A DNA stretch of 64,000 nucleotides, from the NCBI GenBank assembly GCA_021399445.1, contig JAJTUQ010000001.1, forward strand, positions 5,766,001 to 5,830,000. Direction: 5' to 3'. Below are positions 22,471 to 34,695 of the stretch, one piece after another. The first letter of the stretch is position 1. Each line of letters starts with the position of its first letter. The notes under the pieces were generated by a model. It was not told the DNA's origin and ran no database searches. It worked only from the letters and a program-made list of their open reading frames with translations. The translations under genes were made by a program, and so were the position numbers. Source of the DNA: Xylogone sp. PMI_703 (Eukaryota > Ascomycota > Leotiomycetes).

Positions 22471-23812
22471 GTTATTACTAGAAGTTACAAGTAATATCTT
22501 ATCACTATATTCTGACTTTCTGATTCAGAGATTGTTCAAGGTATTTTTGGGAGATATTCCGTATTGTAGAAAACCGTCTCAATTTAAAGGGATTGATTGT
22601 TTGGGAAAGGGAAGGAATAGGTGAGCTGTTTTATATGAATTGTTAGGGGGATGTCATAATGATAGCTTAGTAACTAACATATGCATACAAGCTTCCTCGC
22701 TAGCATAGTCGTTCCTATAAAGTCTGTCAGTGGCTCAGCTAGTTATTGGAGAATCGGCTGGCCGTTTGAATCCGAACTGGTTGTGGAGGGCAACCAAGAT
22801 CTTAAGGTGACTAAATAGAGTAAAACTATAGGTATAAAAAGAGTAGCTTTTGCATACGAATTGAAGATTCGCAGTTCAATACAATATAGCTTTTGATTAA
22901 CCCTATATTCTGCAGCCCTGATAATACACTGATTTATCACTGGGACCCTGATCATGTATAACGGCCACTGACAGACAGGCCTAGAACTTCGTGTCCTGAT
23001 TTACATATGGGAATTAGCAGTAATATTAGATATAGAATCCAATAAATAATTAGTTTATTATGTGTGACTACACTCCCACCTACTCACGGTACGTCGTATA
23101 CGTACGTATGAGCTTGGTGGTTTGGTAGTCAGATGGTGTATTGAAGTGGGTGTGGGAAGGAGGAGTATATATACTCCCCTTCCCGATTAGTACTAGTGCC
23201 TATTTACACGTAACCTAGGTTCCAACATTATGCATGCTAGTACTTAATAATATCGACGTGTTGACTTGATACGATGCCCGTCTCTCTACAGATAGATGAT
23301 AGTATTGATCCTGAGGGTATCCCCATCCAGTATTAATGTTGGCTACCTTGGCTAGTAGGATATTAATTTGTGTCTACTCTCAACAGGTGAACATCGTATC
23401 GCTATACACTTCAAATCATTTTCTGCTGTCGTGTCATTGGGTTGTTTTCGTTGCTTACAAAGAGTTATGTATATAATGGGGAGCGAATGGTAAAGTGATT
23501 ACTAGAATGTCTAAGTAGGCTGGTGTCCCTTCAGATGGTATAAGGCTACGAGACTCAATAGCAAAGAAGACTTTGAATATGCCGGGAATGGGAGTGTCAA
23601 TTCAAGGAGTCCACACGCGCGTTCTTAAGCTTAGATAAGATATTATTATAGTGTATTCTTATACCCTAATATACAGCTGAATCATACATTTCGTCTCTTT
23701 CGGTCGGATGGACAAAACAAATACCGACTGATCTCATTCATAACAGGCATAAATTAAAAAATGTTACTGTTCATCCTACCATGTTTCTATTAATCATGAG
23801 ACGAAGTTCATG
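22471..23812. other. AT-rich intergenic region
   Basis: No gene recognised. A near-perfect inverted repeat with a central TATATA lies at 23154-23184. The last 100 nt or so would be the 3' region of the - strand sorting nexin gene. Confidence 0.5.
23154..23184. repeat. Short inverted repeat (hairpin-capable)
   Basis: Arms gggaaggaggagtata and tatactccccttccc pair with a single-base bulge around a TATA centre. It could form a cruciform or an RNA hairpin; it lacks the T-run of an intrinsic terminator and no gene is next to it. Confidence 0.55.
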
Positions 23813-26800
23813 CTAATGCATCACAGCTCGAATTCCTTGTAATAACAAACCAAAAATAAGACCACGCGCCACTTCTTCGACCTGTATGCAATCGAACATT
23901 CGCCCAAGGGCTTCGGTGGTAGCTGCTTGTCCCATAACGCCAATCAGGGCAGCGGGGACACCTCGCTCAACGAGGATTTTGCGTGCTTTGATGCGCAGTT
24001 TTTCTTTCTCTTCATCTGACATATTCTCAGGCCATTCTTTCCGTTCCTCTTCTGTAGGAAGAGTATTTTTGCGAAGCTTGTGTAAGTGGTTTGCAACGGC
24101 TGTGTCAGTAGTGTTTGCAGCTATTATTGAATCCTGGATAAGGGATTGGATGGCGGACAGGGATGGATTGCCGGGACGAAGAAGAAAAGTTTTCGCAGCA
24201 TTGAGAAGAGTCCGGCGAATATTCCATGCCGATGACAGAGTGTAGAGCTCATTGATGACAGCGAATACCAGTTCAACTGCCACTCTTGTCTCTTGCTCTG
24301 TGACCGGGCCTGGTTCTGCTCTTCGTCTACGGGGTGGTGTTGGAGGTATGGATGTAGATAATCTTTTGGGTGATGATATCGAAGATCTATTAGGGGATTG
24401 TACTGGTTGCGTATTGCTAGTTGATATAGGTGCGGACGGGATTGCACTCTCAAATCTGGTTTGCGTTGCAGGCGAATATTCGTAGCATGAGCCATAATCG
24501 TCTGGAATATCACTAGGAGCTAGTGATAATCGATGGTCTTCCACATTGCTCTGAGTAGGAGAGGATATTGGAGTGCCTCTTGAGGGAGCTCGACTTGGAT
24601 CCCGGCTGTGACTAGTACTCTCTCTACCACTGACCGACGATGCAGCTGATAATGAAGGACGGCCCTGGGATTCAACTTCATCCTCGGCGATTGAGTTATA
24701 GCTGGGCCTTCGCTCCATCGGTGGGAACTTAGATGGCTGTGTGTGGACAACAGGGCTAGCTCGCAGGCTGTCTTCACTTTGTCTCCCTCTCCTAGACGAT
24801 GATATAGAAGTAAAACTATCCATCCTGGGTAGGGTTGATATTGATGCTCTCCCGGCAGGGTGTGTATTACCATTTGCAGAGCCATTGCTCTTTTTCTGCC
24901 CAAGATTTCCAAGATTGTTGAATACCCCAGTAACACCGCCAAACACAGCCTTGCCGCCTTCAGCGGCACCTTTAGGGGCACTTGTAAGCACGTCTAAAAC
25001 ACCCTTACCCATTGACTCAAAAGCTGAAGGAGCAGACCAACCTAGGTTCGGAAAGCCTGACTTCATAGCTGCGCTGAACGATTGGTTTTGGCCCTGATCT
25101 TTCTCCAAAAAGCGTTTCATTCCTTCGCATTCAGCTAGCTTTTGGTGCCAACACGCATCGCGAATGTAGCGCTCAAGTTCGCCACGCAGAGAGCCTTTCG
25201 TGTGATCTTTCCAATTAGGAAGAGCACTGTGCTGCTCTGTGAAGGCAGTGACTCCTGAAACCGTTGCAATCCGTCTTAGGATTTCATGCAAGACCTCAAA
25301 GTCAGGATACTTGCGGATAATCATCCATCCAGGATACTGAGAAGATTCTGGTTCAATTTGAAGTAGATAATCCCAGTTAGGCTTACTTCGAAGTCTGCCC
25401 TTGTCAGCAATGCTTGAGTCATCTAGAATAGTGATGGTAGCGTTGTGAAGTGTTAATTGTGCGCTCTTCTTTTGAGGTGCTTGAGGATCATTTTGGAGAG
25501 CCGTGGGAACCGTTTGAGGCACGATTTGATCAAAGCTTGTAAAGGGTGCATGGGAGTTTGATCTTGCTGGCCGTGTACGTTCTGGTACTGTTGAAGACGC
25601 TGGGATCTCAGAGTGCCTTTTTCTTTCGACTTCACTCGGTAATCTCTTCACTGATTGTATCTCAGAAGCCGTTGGAGACACGCTATTTGTCAATGGCACG
25701 TCTGTTACCTTTGGACCTTCGTCGTCTTGCTTCTGAATATCCTGCGCAGATGTGACATCATCAGTAGGAGGTGAAGAGGCAGCGGCAGCAGCCTTTTCGG
25801 CCTCCTCTTCAGCAATGAGTCTGCTCAATCTCTTGGCCTCCTCCATTGCTTCTTCCATTGCCTCTTCAGCTTTGCTCAGTCGTTTCTTATGCCGTTTTAC
25901 TTCTTGCTTCTCTTGCTTCTCTGCCTGAGACTTGCTTACTTTTGCTAGCTCAATGTTACCCACGTTGCCGTCAATGAAACCATCCAAATCGCTCAGATTA
26001 GATGATGATCTATTATTGGCACTCAGGCCCTGGTCGTTATCTGTCTCTTCCTCTTCTAAGAAGTAGACAATGAATCCATTAATCCATTCTGGCTGGGAGC
26101 ATGTTTTTAGAGCCATCTCCAGCACAACACCAGCAAAAATTTCTCGTAAGAGAGTCCTCGCAGGCTCGCAAGCGTAGGCAGACTTCTCCAGGAAGTTCTG
26201 CATGATATCTTCGGCAACCATTTTGAATTTCCTTGCTTGTTGCCTCTCATTCATAATATTTGCGAGATTCGACTCGGGATTGGTAGATAAATAGGCACGT
26301 ACGGATTCAGCCGGAGACAGGCCACTGCCCTGAGAGGCACTGAGGGCGCTGGATAATTCGTTCAGGAACACAATTACAATCGACGATGCGTTTGTAAGGA
26401 AGTCTAGAAAAGTATCCGCAGGACGCTTCCTTCCCAGATGCTGTGATATGGAGGTAAAGCATCGCTTGAGTGTCATGCGAGTAGCTTCAGGAAAGGATTG
26501 CTCCATTGGCAATATAGGATGGTACCAGCCTTTGATATAATCTCGAACTACGGCATCAACAAACTCATTCAGCGCTTTGGAAGTCTCTGGCCGGAAAGTC
26601 TCAAACTCTAGGGCCATGGCCTCGTTAGCAAATTCGGGGCTATCAGCCAGTTCCTGTGCTCTCTGCTGCACATCTCTCCACTCCAAGACCCTCGTGATCA
26701 CATCCACTGGCTTTTCCCTTCTTCCCGCATCCGGTTTGTCTGAATTTCGATTTTCCCATGATGCATGTATGATAACCCCTCCAAAAGCGCCCATCAACAC

Positions 26801-27031
26801 CAAGCCGACTCTTCCAAGGACCACATATGTGACAGCCGCTAATCCGACAGCAATTCCCCCCAGCGTTCGGGGGGAAGCCGTCGAGAGGAAGCGCAAAGCC
26901 TGGTTTGTGAGGTCCTCAAGATTGATGTTATTATTGTCAGCCCCAGGCGTTGTTGGCTCCGGAGCAGAAGCGTTGTTTGGCGCCACGGCGTGGCCATTGC
27001 CCTGCTTGATGTCTCCTCCGGATCCGTTCAT
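23813..27031 (-). CDS. PXA-PX-nexin C sorting nexin
   Basis: A membrane-trafficking protein of the PXA domain family (relatives: fission yeast Pxa1, animal SNX13/14/25-type proteins, though no RGS domain is evident). Single exon, 1072 residues, starting at the first true ATG (27031). Order: disordered N-terminus; two close hydrophobic segments at about residues 55-92, probably a membrane hairpin; PXA domain about 145-335; charged coiled coil about 370-425 (KAEEAMEEAMEEAKRLSR); PX phosphoinositide-binding domain about 530-650 with RKYPDFEVLHEILRRI; Ser-rich linker; Nexin C domain from about 930 to the end (RRTLLNAAKTFLLRPGNPSL). The family tethers endosomal or ER membranes through PX-lipid contact. 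Shares a 0.7 kb divergent promoter with SUB1. Assignment is strong; exact membrane site is inference. Confidence 0.92.
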   Translation of the reverse strand: MNGSGGDIKQGNGHAVAPNNASAPEPTTPGADNNNINLEDLTNQALRFLSTASPRTLGGIAVGLAAVTYVVLGRVGLVLMGAFGGVIIHASWENRNSDKPDAGRREKPVDVITRVLEWRDVQQRAQELADSPEFANEAMALEFETFRPETSKALNEFVDAVVRDYIKGWYHPILPMEQSFPEATRMTLKRCFTSISQHLGRKRPADTFLDFLTNASSIVIVFLNELSSALSASQGSGLSPAESVRAYLSTNPESNLANIMNERQQARKFKMVAEDIMQNFLEKSAYACEPARTLLREIFAGVVLEMALKTCSQPEWINGFIVYFLEEEETDNDQGLSANNRSSSNLSDLDGFIDGNVGNIELAKVSKSQAEKQEKQEVKRHKKRLSKAEEAMEEAMEEAKRLSRLIAEEEAEKAAAAASSPPTDDVTSAQDIQKQDDEGPKVTDVPLTNSVSPTASEIQSVKRLPSEVERKRHSEIPASSTVPERTRPARSNSHAPFTSFDQIVPQTVPTALQNDPQAPQKKSAQLTLHNATITILDDSSIADKGRLRSKPNWDYLLQIEPESSQYPGWMIIRKYPDFEVLHEILRRIATVSGVTAFTEQHSALPNWKDHTKGSLRGELERYIRDACWHQKLAECEGMKRFLEKDQGQNQSFSAAMKSGFPNLGWSAPSAFESMGKGVLDVLTSAPKGAAEGGKAVFGGVTGVFNNLGNLGQKKSNGSANGNTHPAGRASISTLPRMDSFTSISSSRRGRQSEDSLRASPVVHTQPSKFPPMERRPSYNSIAEDEVESQGRPSLSAASSVSGRESTSHSRDPSRAPSRGTPISSPTQSNVEDHRLSLAPSDIPDDYGSCYEYSPATQTRFESAIPSAPISTSNTQPVQSPNRSSISSPKRLSTSIPPTPPRRRRAEPGPVTEQETRVAVELVFAVINELYTLSSAWNIRRTLLNAAKTFLLRPGNPSLSAIQSLIQDSIIAANTTDTAVANHLHKLRKNTLPTEEERKEWPENMSDEEKEKLRIKARKILVERGVPAALIGVMGQAATTEALGRMFDCIQVEEVARGLIFGLLLQGIRAVMH

Positions 27032-27745
27032 GGCGGAGATACCGGCAAGTGCATGCTGACAGTGGGTTTTGGGTCTCGGATTTGGAAACAAGAGGAGCCG
27101 GACCGGGGTAGTTCTATGCTATTTAACGTATTGGACCTTTGTTCTGGTGTGGAATGGAGAAACAGAAAGTGCTGTAAAACTCAGCCGGTAAGTACAGGAG
27201 GGAGAAGTTGGCTGGTGGAGGAAGAGACGAGTCTGACATGCGGGTTCATGGTGGAAGGATGACCACCCCCTTTTCAAGCAGCAGAATTACGTTGACGACG
27301 GGCGCTGCGCTACTGCGCTGCTGGGATCTGTGGGCGGCGGGACGATTCTCCCCCCTTGCTCCACTGCCCGGGCTAAGCAAGGGCTCGTAAATTAGATCTG
27401 CCTCTTATCCCTCGACCTGCTCCGCTTTCCCGCCTTATGAGCTCCAGATTTTGTGCCTGGGTCTACCGGTAGTTCTGCATTGCAACTTCAACTCGGGGAG
27501 TAGAAAGAGAGTTTTAGAGTTGTGGATTCGATCTTCTTACCGCAACAGATTTGCTGCATATGCTGTAGCAAAGATGCCTAGGCCGGCTTATCTCCCTTAA
27601 AGAAACTACCTCGCCTATACGTCATAATTTCACCAACGCGCCCAAACTATCGCAAACGCGACATTTGGCTGCCCCAGCTCCTCACGCGACAGCCTCATCT
27701 CTCTTCCTCTCACCATCTACAACAGAAAACATCCCAGCGCCCATC

Positions 27746-28427
27746 ATGCCTCCAAACAAGCGATCCATAGACGAATACGACTCAGACGAAGAAACCGGCG
27801 TGAAAGCAGAGGTCAGCCCGCCGAAATCCAAGAAGTCCAAGAATACCAGCGCAACTGGCGCGAAGGCTGATGGTAAAGATAACGAGGGTAACCCCTTCTG
27901 GGAGGTGAGTTCGTATCCTACGCCACAGCTGCAACGACATCAAATACGAGTACTTGAAGACGAAAACACACTGACAGAAGACTTTGTTTGATCTAGCTAT
28001 CCTCCGGTCGCAACCCGCGTCGTGTAGGGATCTCAGAGTTCAAGAATTCGCAGCTGGTAAATATTCGCGAATTCTATGAGAAGGACGGAAACCTACTTCA
28101 TGGAAAGAAGGTAATCATATATACACATACACAATATTGTCTTGAATCTCTACTCTAGACATGAAAAGCTGACAGAGAGTTCCTCGCTACTTAAAGGGTA
28201 TATCTTTGACAATTGATCAATACAAGAATCTTCTGAAGGCGATACCCAAGATCAATGCCAACTTGCGCGATATTGGAGTCGATATAGGAACTTCTGCGGA
28301 CGCTGAGCTTCCTGAAGATGAAGAGTCAGAAGAGGAAACAAAGCCTGCGAAGAAGTCGAAGGGCAAGACCTCCAAGAAGCTGGAGAAGTCCAATATCGAA
28401 TCTACAAGTGATGAGGATGGAGAGTGA
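27746..28427 (+). CDS. SUB1: Transcriptional coactivator Sub1/PC4
   Basis: Binds single-stranded DNA and supports RNA polymerase II initiation, elongation and DNA repair in the nucleus. Exons 27746-27904, 27997-28110 and 28197-28427 give 167 residues. A Ser/Lys/Glu-rich N-terminus (residues 1-50) leads into the PC4 fold: NPFWELSSGRNPRRVGISEF, the Lys/Arg surface, then REFYEKDGNLLHGKKGISLT and IDQYKNLLKAIP. An acidic and Lys-rich tail follows, as in yeast Sub1. Intron 2 uses the acceptor AAG at 28196; a nearer AG sits directly behind the CTGAC branch and would insert seven residues into the conserved GKKGISL, so I reject it. The + strand start is the ATG at 27746. Confidence 0.94.
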
Positions 28428-28870
28428 GCGGGTTTTGATGTTTTGAGTGCGTTTTGACATCACATCATCTGCGCGTTTATTGTCGCGAAAGCCCTCTCTC
28501 CCTCAAAGGATTTCCTCCTTGGGACGACTCAGCTCCATGAACTGTTCGCCATATCAGGCCATAATAGGTTAACAGGGTTGCACCGAAAGGTTGAGATCTG
28601 AAGAAAACTCGCTCAATGTCATTGTCAAGTGATTATGACGAATCCCAAACTTTTGAATATGTGGTCAATACAGTCGAGTCAGGCAGCAGCCTACAATGTC
28701 TCCGAGCAGTAAGTTCAGGGTCTTAAAAGTACTGGGTTCCCAGGCAGTGTATCGATACCTACCTATTAGAGTAGCAGTTAATTCCGTATAATCACTAATT
28801 CGAAAATTCGTCTTATATTGCTATTCATTTTCTAATTCGGGCTGATGCTCTTCTAATTACGCTCATGAAT
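28428..28870. other. Convergent 3' region SUB1 / 5-oxoprolinase
   Basis: About 440 nt between two stop codons facing each other. AT-rich toward the right. Presumably both 3' UTRs; no other feature seen. Confidence 0.6.
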
Positions 28871-31800
28871 TTACGCCTGAAGTGCCGTCTCCTCTCTACT
28901 ATGATAGCTTCCTCCTTTCCATGAATGCTTTGGATCAACCGCCTTTGGTGCCTCCTCCCTCTTTTCTCCAGCAGGACCCCATCCTCCTCCGCCGGGTGTA
29001 CGGATGATAATCCTCTCTCCAGGCTTCATGGCAGCTGAATTCTTTCCTCCAAGGTTGATCCGTCTCTCTTCATATACAACAGCGTCTTGATCTGATTTAC
29101 CCTCTCTTAATTGCTTGTCTGATCTCTTTGGATCAGTAATCTCCACCTGTTTAACCCAGAGATTGAGTCCGCATTCGGCATCTTGCCCACCATCTAGACC
29201 GTATGGATGATATACTCGTCTCTCACTCAGAATAGAAACCTGCACTGGGATACGGAACTCAATATCGCGGATGACTCCGTCCCCACCTCTATATTTACCA
29301 GCGCCACCAGATCCAGCCCTGAGCGAGAATTCTCTCAGTAGCACGGGATACCGTCTCTCGAAGACCTCTGCATCAGTAATACGAGTATTCGTCATGTGAG
29401 TATGCACACCATTGGTCCCATCCCATCCTGGACCTGCACCGCTACCTCCTGCGATGGTTTCGTAGTATCCAAACCCTTTGACTTCTCCCTGTCCCTCAAT
29501 ATTACCACCGAAGCCAAAAGTAAGATTATTGCAGTCTCCTTGACTTGCAGCACAAGCTTTGAACGCCTTAAGAACGACATCCGTTATTCGTTGACTCGTG
29601 AGAACATTACCACCAACTACAGCCGCTTTATCTGAAGGGGATAGGAAGGATTTCGGCGGGATGAGGACTTTGATCGGCTTAAGACATCCTTGATTCAAGG
29701 GTATATCTTCAGAGATCAAGCAACGGAGACAGTAGATGATAGCACTATATGTGACAGCTTGTGGCGCGTTGGTGTTACCTAGTTTCGATCAGTCAGGGTG
29801 AGAAAGAAGCAAGGATTCTATATATTACCATAAACTTCAGGGCCAGTGCCATCGAAGTCAAAGACTGCCTCTCCCTTCTCCACGTCAATTGTTACCTTGA
29901 GCTTGATAGGGCTTCCGTCATCCATGTAATCAACGGCGGAGAGGTCCTGACCCTCAAATCGCCTGCTGACCTCCTTCAACAGATTACGTACGCTTAATTC
30001 AGCATTGTTTTGGATATTGACCATGTAGAAGTTCACAGTCTCTTCGCCATACTCCTCGATCAACGACGAAATCAGATTAATACCCTTCATATTACTCGAG
30101 ATCTGAGCTTTCAAGTCCGATATGTTATCAGCTAGACAACGAGTTCCACTGCAACCTTGGTATTTCGCAGGTTCTTTCAGCAGCAGTTCTGTAATCCTAT
30201 CCTCGTTGAATCTTCCACCACTAACAAGCTTTTCAGACTTGATTGCTGCACCTTCTTGATACAGCTCTTTCGAGTTTGGTGGCATACTGCCGGGCAGAAT
30301 TCCACCAATATCAGCGTGGTGAGCTCTGGAGGCAACATAAAACAGTATCTTCTCTCCCGCCTCATCAAATGCTGGAGTTATGACAGTGATATCGGGAAGA
30401 TGGGTTCCACCAAATTCGGGATGATTGGAGACTATAACATCTCCCTTTACTAATTTACCTTTCCAAATTTCTGCCTGCCGTCTCACACAAGTTGACATTG
30501 AACCTAGATGTACAGGAAGATGAGGAGCATTTGCCACCAATCCACCTTCCGAATCGAATAAGGCACAAGAGTAGTCTAGTCGCTCCTTGACATTTGTACT
30601 GACACTGGTTTTTTGAAGTGCTCTTCCCATCTGCTCCGCAATTGCCATAAATCTATGAGCAAATACACTGAGCATAATTGGGTCAACTTCCTTTTCTGTC
30701 TCTTTGGTAGAAGCCCTAAACAAAATATGATGAGAACACGCATTAGACTCCTTGACACTGGCAATACTTACGTTTCTTTACCCTCAGAACCCCCGATATT
30801 GATTATAACATGCGTATTGATTATCACTGCAGTTGCATTCGGCGTGATAACGATCGTCTGAGTCCCATCTGCTAGGATAGCCGGTCCCTTGATTCTATCA
30901 CCTACATCAAGATCCTCAAGCTTATAGATTGGGGTATCTAATCGGCCTCCTTCAAAGTACACACTCTCTTTTCTATATTCCTTCGCTCCAGCTTCGACGT
31001 CTCTGGGCTTGATTTCTTTCAGTTGTTGATCAACAGTCTTCTCGAGCTTTCCAACGCTCTTTCCAATACCTCGTACACGAACATCATCCACAATTATATC
31101 TCGATCTGGGAGAGTGAAACCGAATTCTTGCTGATGTTGTTTAATAAATGCTTTTCCATACGCCCACTCGACCCCGTCAAACTCCTTTTGGGCTTGCTCC
31201 TTCTCAGGTTTGATTATCATGATTGCTGATTCAGTGCCTCTATAACGCATATTCAAATATTCCTCGTAGACAATAGAATTATCGTCGAACCCTTGGTCTA
31301 TCAATGCAGCTTTTGACTTCTGCTTCAAGTCCTCCATCTTTTGCTGAAGTGATTTTCGAATATCAGCCTCATCACTCCAGACTTTAGAGTCGGGCTCTTG
31401 CTGCTCATCAACAACATCTGCTAATGACATACCATATGCAGACAAGACTGACGAGTATCGGTGCACCAGGATCTGCTTAATACCTAATCGTTCGGCAATT
31501 GCGACAGCATGCTGTCCTCCTGCACCGCCAAATGTTGCCAGACGATGCTTGGATGTATCATGCCCCTTAGCTTCAGTGAGCGATCTAATAGGCCTGGTCA
31601 TGGTCTCATTGGCTATCACCAGGAATCCATAGGCAACCTCGTCAGCACTCATGTTCTTGCCTTGTTCCTTATTGATTGATTCTGTGAGTTCCTCAAGTAA
31701 CTTCTTGCTAGCATCAATATCAAGACCTTCGTCCTCATTTTTTCCAAATATCTTGGGGAAGAAGTCCGGAACAAGACGGCCGAGGAAGAGATTGGCATCC

Positions 31801-33270
31801 GTGACCGTTAATGGACCGCCTTTTCGATAGCAAGCTGGGCCAGGATGAGCACCCGCTGACTCTGGTCCAACGACAAACAAGCCATTACGGAAGAAAAGCC
31901 GAGACCCACCACCAGCAGCGACGGTGTTGATATCTAATTGAGGGGATTGAATTGTCACACCAGCGGTTGTGGTCTCGAATACATGCTCATATCTTCCAGC
32001 ACCATACCTGGAGACATCTGTAGATGTACCACCCATATCGAAACCGATGACAGGGACCTTCGTCTTCGGATCATACGAGGTAAGTGCATATCCCACCACA
32101 CCACCTGCTGGGCCAGAGAGAATAGCCCTTAATCCGGAAAATCTATCCACATCTACTAACCCACCATCACTCTGCATAAATTCGCATCTCGCGCCTTTTG
32201 ATCCTTTCTCTTGTTTGACCTTTTCACTCCCTAGGCCGCCCTCAAATCCTTTTTGGAAGCCAGATATATACTTCTTGATAGCAGGAGTCAAATAGGCATC
32301 TGCACATGCCGATGTAGCTCTAGGCACAAGCTTGATCATTGGCATGAGTTCATGACTGAGAGAAACATGTTGAAATCCAAGTTCTCGTGCTATCCGGCCG
32401 ACGAGAGCTTCGTGATTTGGGAAGGTGTAGCTGTGCATGAGACAGACCGCTATACTGTTGATACCTTTATTTTTGACATCCTGCAACTGTTTTCGGATAG
32501 CCTCCTCCTCTGGGCGCTTTAATATGCGAACAGTTTCTGCAGATAAGCCTCGAACCAAGTCGGGATTTGAGTCTTCGGTCTCAGTTGTATGTCTCGTTGG
32601 GTCTTCAGCATAGTCCTCGAGTGTGACTCTCTCATCGATCTCCACGACGCACTCGTAGAGCACATCTGGCTTTTTTATTGCAAGATCAAAGATCTTTGGC
32701 CTCGATTGATTTCCAATCTCAAGACAATCTTTGAAACCCTTGGTGACTATCAAGGCTATCTTCTCGCCTTTTCTCTCTAGCAAGGCATTGGTGGCAACAG
32801 TTGTGCCCATGCGAATTGATTCGATCTTCGACGTATCCAAAGGCTCACCTCGAGGGATTTCTCTCTTCAGGAACCGCGACATGAGGCGCCGGATCCCCTC
32901 AAGCGGGGCGTCTTCATAGTTAGAGGGATCTTCTGAGAGCAGCTTGATGATAACATCATCTTCCATTCTCCCAGTACCGGGGTTACCTACACAATCGGTA
33001 AATGTGCCACCGCGCTTTGAATACTTATCAGTGATTGTGAACGGTGTCTTGAGAGTTAAGCAAAAAGGGAAGGATATAATGTAAGATGAGATTCACTCCT
33101 TCCAACAGAACAGACATGTCTTCTGTTGGAGAAAGAAAATGTAAATTGCAGGCATTTCAAGTTACATAAACACATAGCATTCCTCTGCACAAGTGATACT
33201 ATGACATACTAGAAAAAAAGCTCACACTCACATCAATAGCTATCCGAATGCCTTTATTCTGTGACGCCAT
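28871..33270 (-). CDS. OXP1: 5-oxoprolinase (HyuA-HyuB fusion)
   Basis: ATP-dependent opening of 5-oxo-L-proline to glutamate, the salvage step of the glutathione (gamma-glutamyl) cycle; cytosolic. Exons on the - strand: 33270-33232, 33014-30772, 30715-29829 and 29778-28871, with all phases consistent, giving 1358 residues, normal for eukaryotic oxoprolinases. The N-terminal ATPase half (HyuA-like) has RGGTFTD at residues 14-20, completed across intron 1, then [15 protein letters not shown] near residue 340 and [11 protein letters not shown]. The C-terminal half (HyuB-like) begins near residue 765 with [11 protein letters not shown] and has [24 protein letters not shown] and, close to the end, RTPGGGGWG. 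Intron 1 (217 nt) follows a 39-nt first exon and ends in AAAG. Very confident of function. Confidence 0.95.
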
Positions 33271-34269
33271 TTTTGATAGCGGGGTAGTAAACCCAATTTT
33301 AAACCAAGGATTTCAGGTGATTAGAGGTTCTTGATATCTAGATAAAATAATTTTGCAGGATATATACAGCTATGTAAAGATTGACTTATATTTGTACAAA
33401 AATGCATCTCCAATTGAAGAAAGAAAAGATCCTTACAAATATAATTGCTCAGGCTGTCGCGTGGGGCCCATCCTATGACGGAAGCAAAACAGGAAGTTAT
33501 GGTTTCACCGCCCGGCAGAATAACTGTAGATCAGCTAAGTAGAGTGGGATGGGGTGCCGCAGAATGGGAGTACCATGATGAAATAGCTCTTTTGCTATGA
33601 CTGTTTGTGTGAGATGCGTAAAGGAGAGGCACATGCAACTTTTGGCGATGTGGTCTTAATCCTGGGGGAAGAGAAGATACAGTCTACCAAAAACTAAATA
33701 AAAAAAGGAATTGCTTTCGCTGGAGGCTTGTGACCTAGTTTGAGTGGCTTTCTATGACAGCCCACGGATGCTGAGATTAGGACAAGAGTTAGCACACCAT
33801 AATAAAGGCACGTCATTATTAACTAGCAGAAAGTCTACCGAAATGTTAGGCTTTTGATAGCGATAAAGCCTGAAATGGCCCTGTAATTAGGATGATTTCT
33901 AGGCTGTTAATCACTGTAATACGCTGTAAACTTAGTAGGCATTAGGCATTAATTCGCTAGAATGCATCATATTCAATGTCCATAGCACAACCACGTTCAG
34001 AAGGGAGTTAACTGGGGGAGCTCCTCGTACCCACTTTTACTTTTTTCGAGGTCAGACACTGTACTTCCACCCAACTTTCCATTCTCATGTCTTGATGTTA
34101 TGGCTAACGATCATTGTTAGTTGGTAGCACGGCGAACGTCGCGTTAGATACGGCTCGAGGGAGATTGGATGACAAAAATGCATCTTGCGTTGCTTTATCC
34201 GTTGATATAGAGTATACGGGGCCTGATGCTCAAGTCAATTATGTTCCTAGAATACATCTTCTGAGCCTC
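33271..34269. other. Spacer upstream of 5-oxoprolinase
   Basis: About 1 kb that includes the oxoprolinase promoter on its left edge. AT-rich, with no coding pattern or repeat that I can recognise. Confidence 0.5.
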
Positions 34270-34695
34270 TAAGTGAGATACTTCACATGAGATCAACATT
34301 GAACCTGCTATTGATAACAAGTCTGCTGATGAAGGTAATGTGCCCAATCCCACTGCGACAGATGAGAATTCGAACGAACCCGTCACTGAGATCATGCCTA
34401 CTCCGGAAGATGCAAATGAATCAAACTACGAGACAGATATAATAGCCACTATTGAGCCCGTCTACGACCAAGTATGTCGTACCACGTCCTACTTGACTGC
34501 CACACAAGAACACACGCTAAGCAGAAACCATATAGCTGTCCCCATTGCAATAAAGCTTCCGCGCAAGGGAAAACTTCACAACACATATTAGAGAGCATAC
34601 AGGAAAGAGACCGTTCTTGTCATCTTCGTTGTAACGGAGCTTTTGCGCGGAAAGATACTTATCAGAGGCGTATTGAGAAGATGTACCGAAATTAG
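34270..34695 (+). pseudogene. C2H2 zinc-finger gene relic with several frameshifts
   Basis: Recognisable zinc-finger pieces lie in order but in different + frames. An acidic lead ends in YDQVCRTTSYLTA. After a frame change comes HTRTHAKQKPYSCPHCNKA (finger linker plus next Cys pair, near 34510-34565). THIREHTGKRPF follows in a third frame around 34580. Then CNGAFARKDTYQRRIEKMY runs to a stop at 34695. At least two, probably three, indels are needed, so no functional product is expected. The original would have been a C2H2 transcription factor with three or more fingers. No intact copy lies in the window. Confidence 0.65.

Noticed and set aside
19270..23812. A transposon in the gene-poor stretch
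   Set aside because: No transposase or reverse transcriptase motif, no long terminal repeats or inverted ends. Short duplicated units alone are not enough.
28146..28196. CAG acceptor at about 28174 for SUB1 intron 2
   Set aside because: It lies directly behind the branch adenosine and would insert RVPRYLK into the conserved PC4 core.
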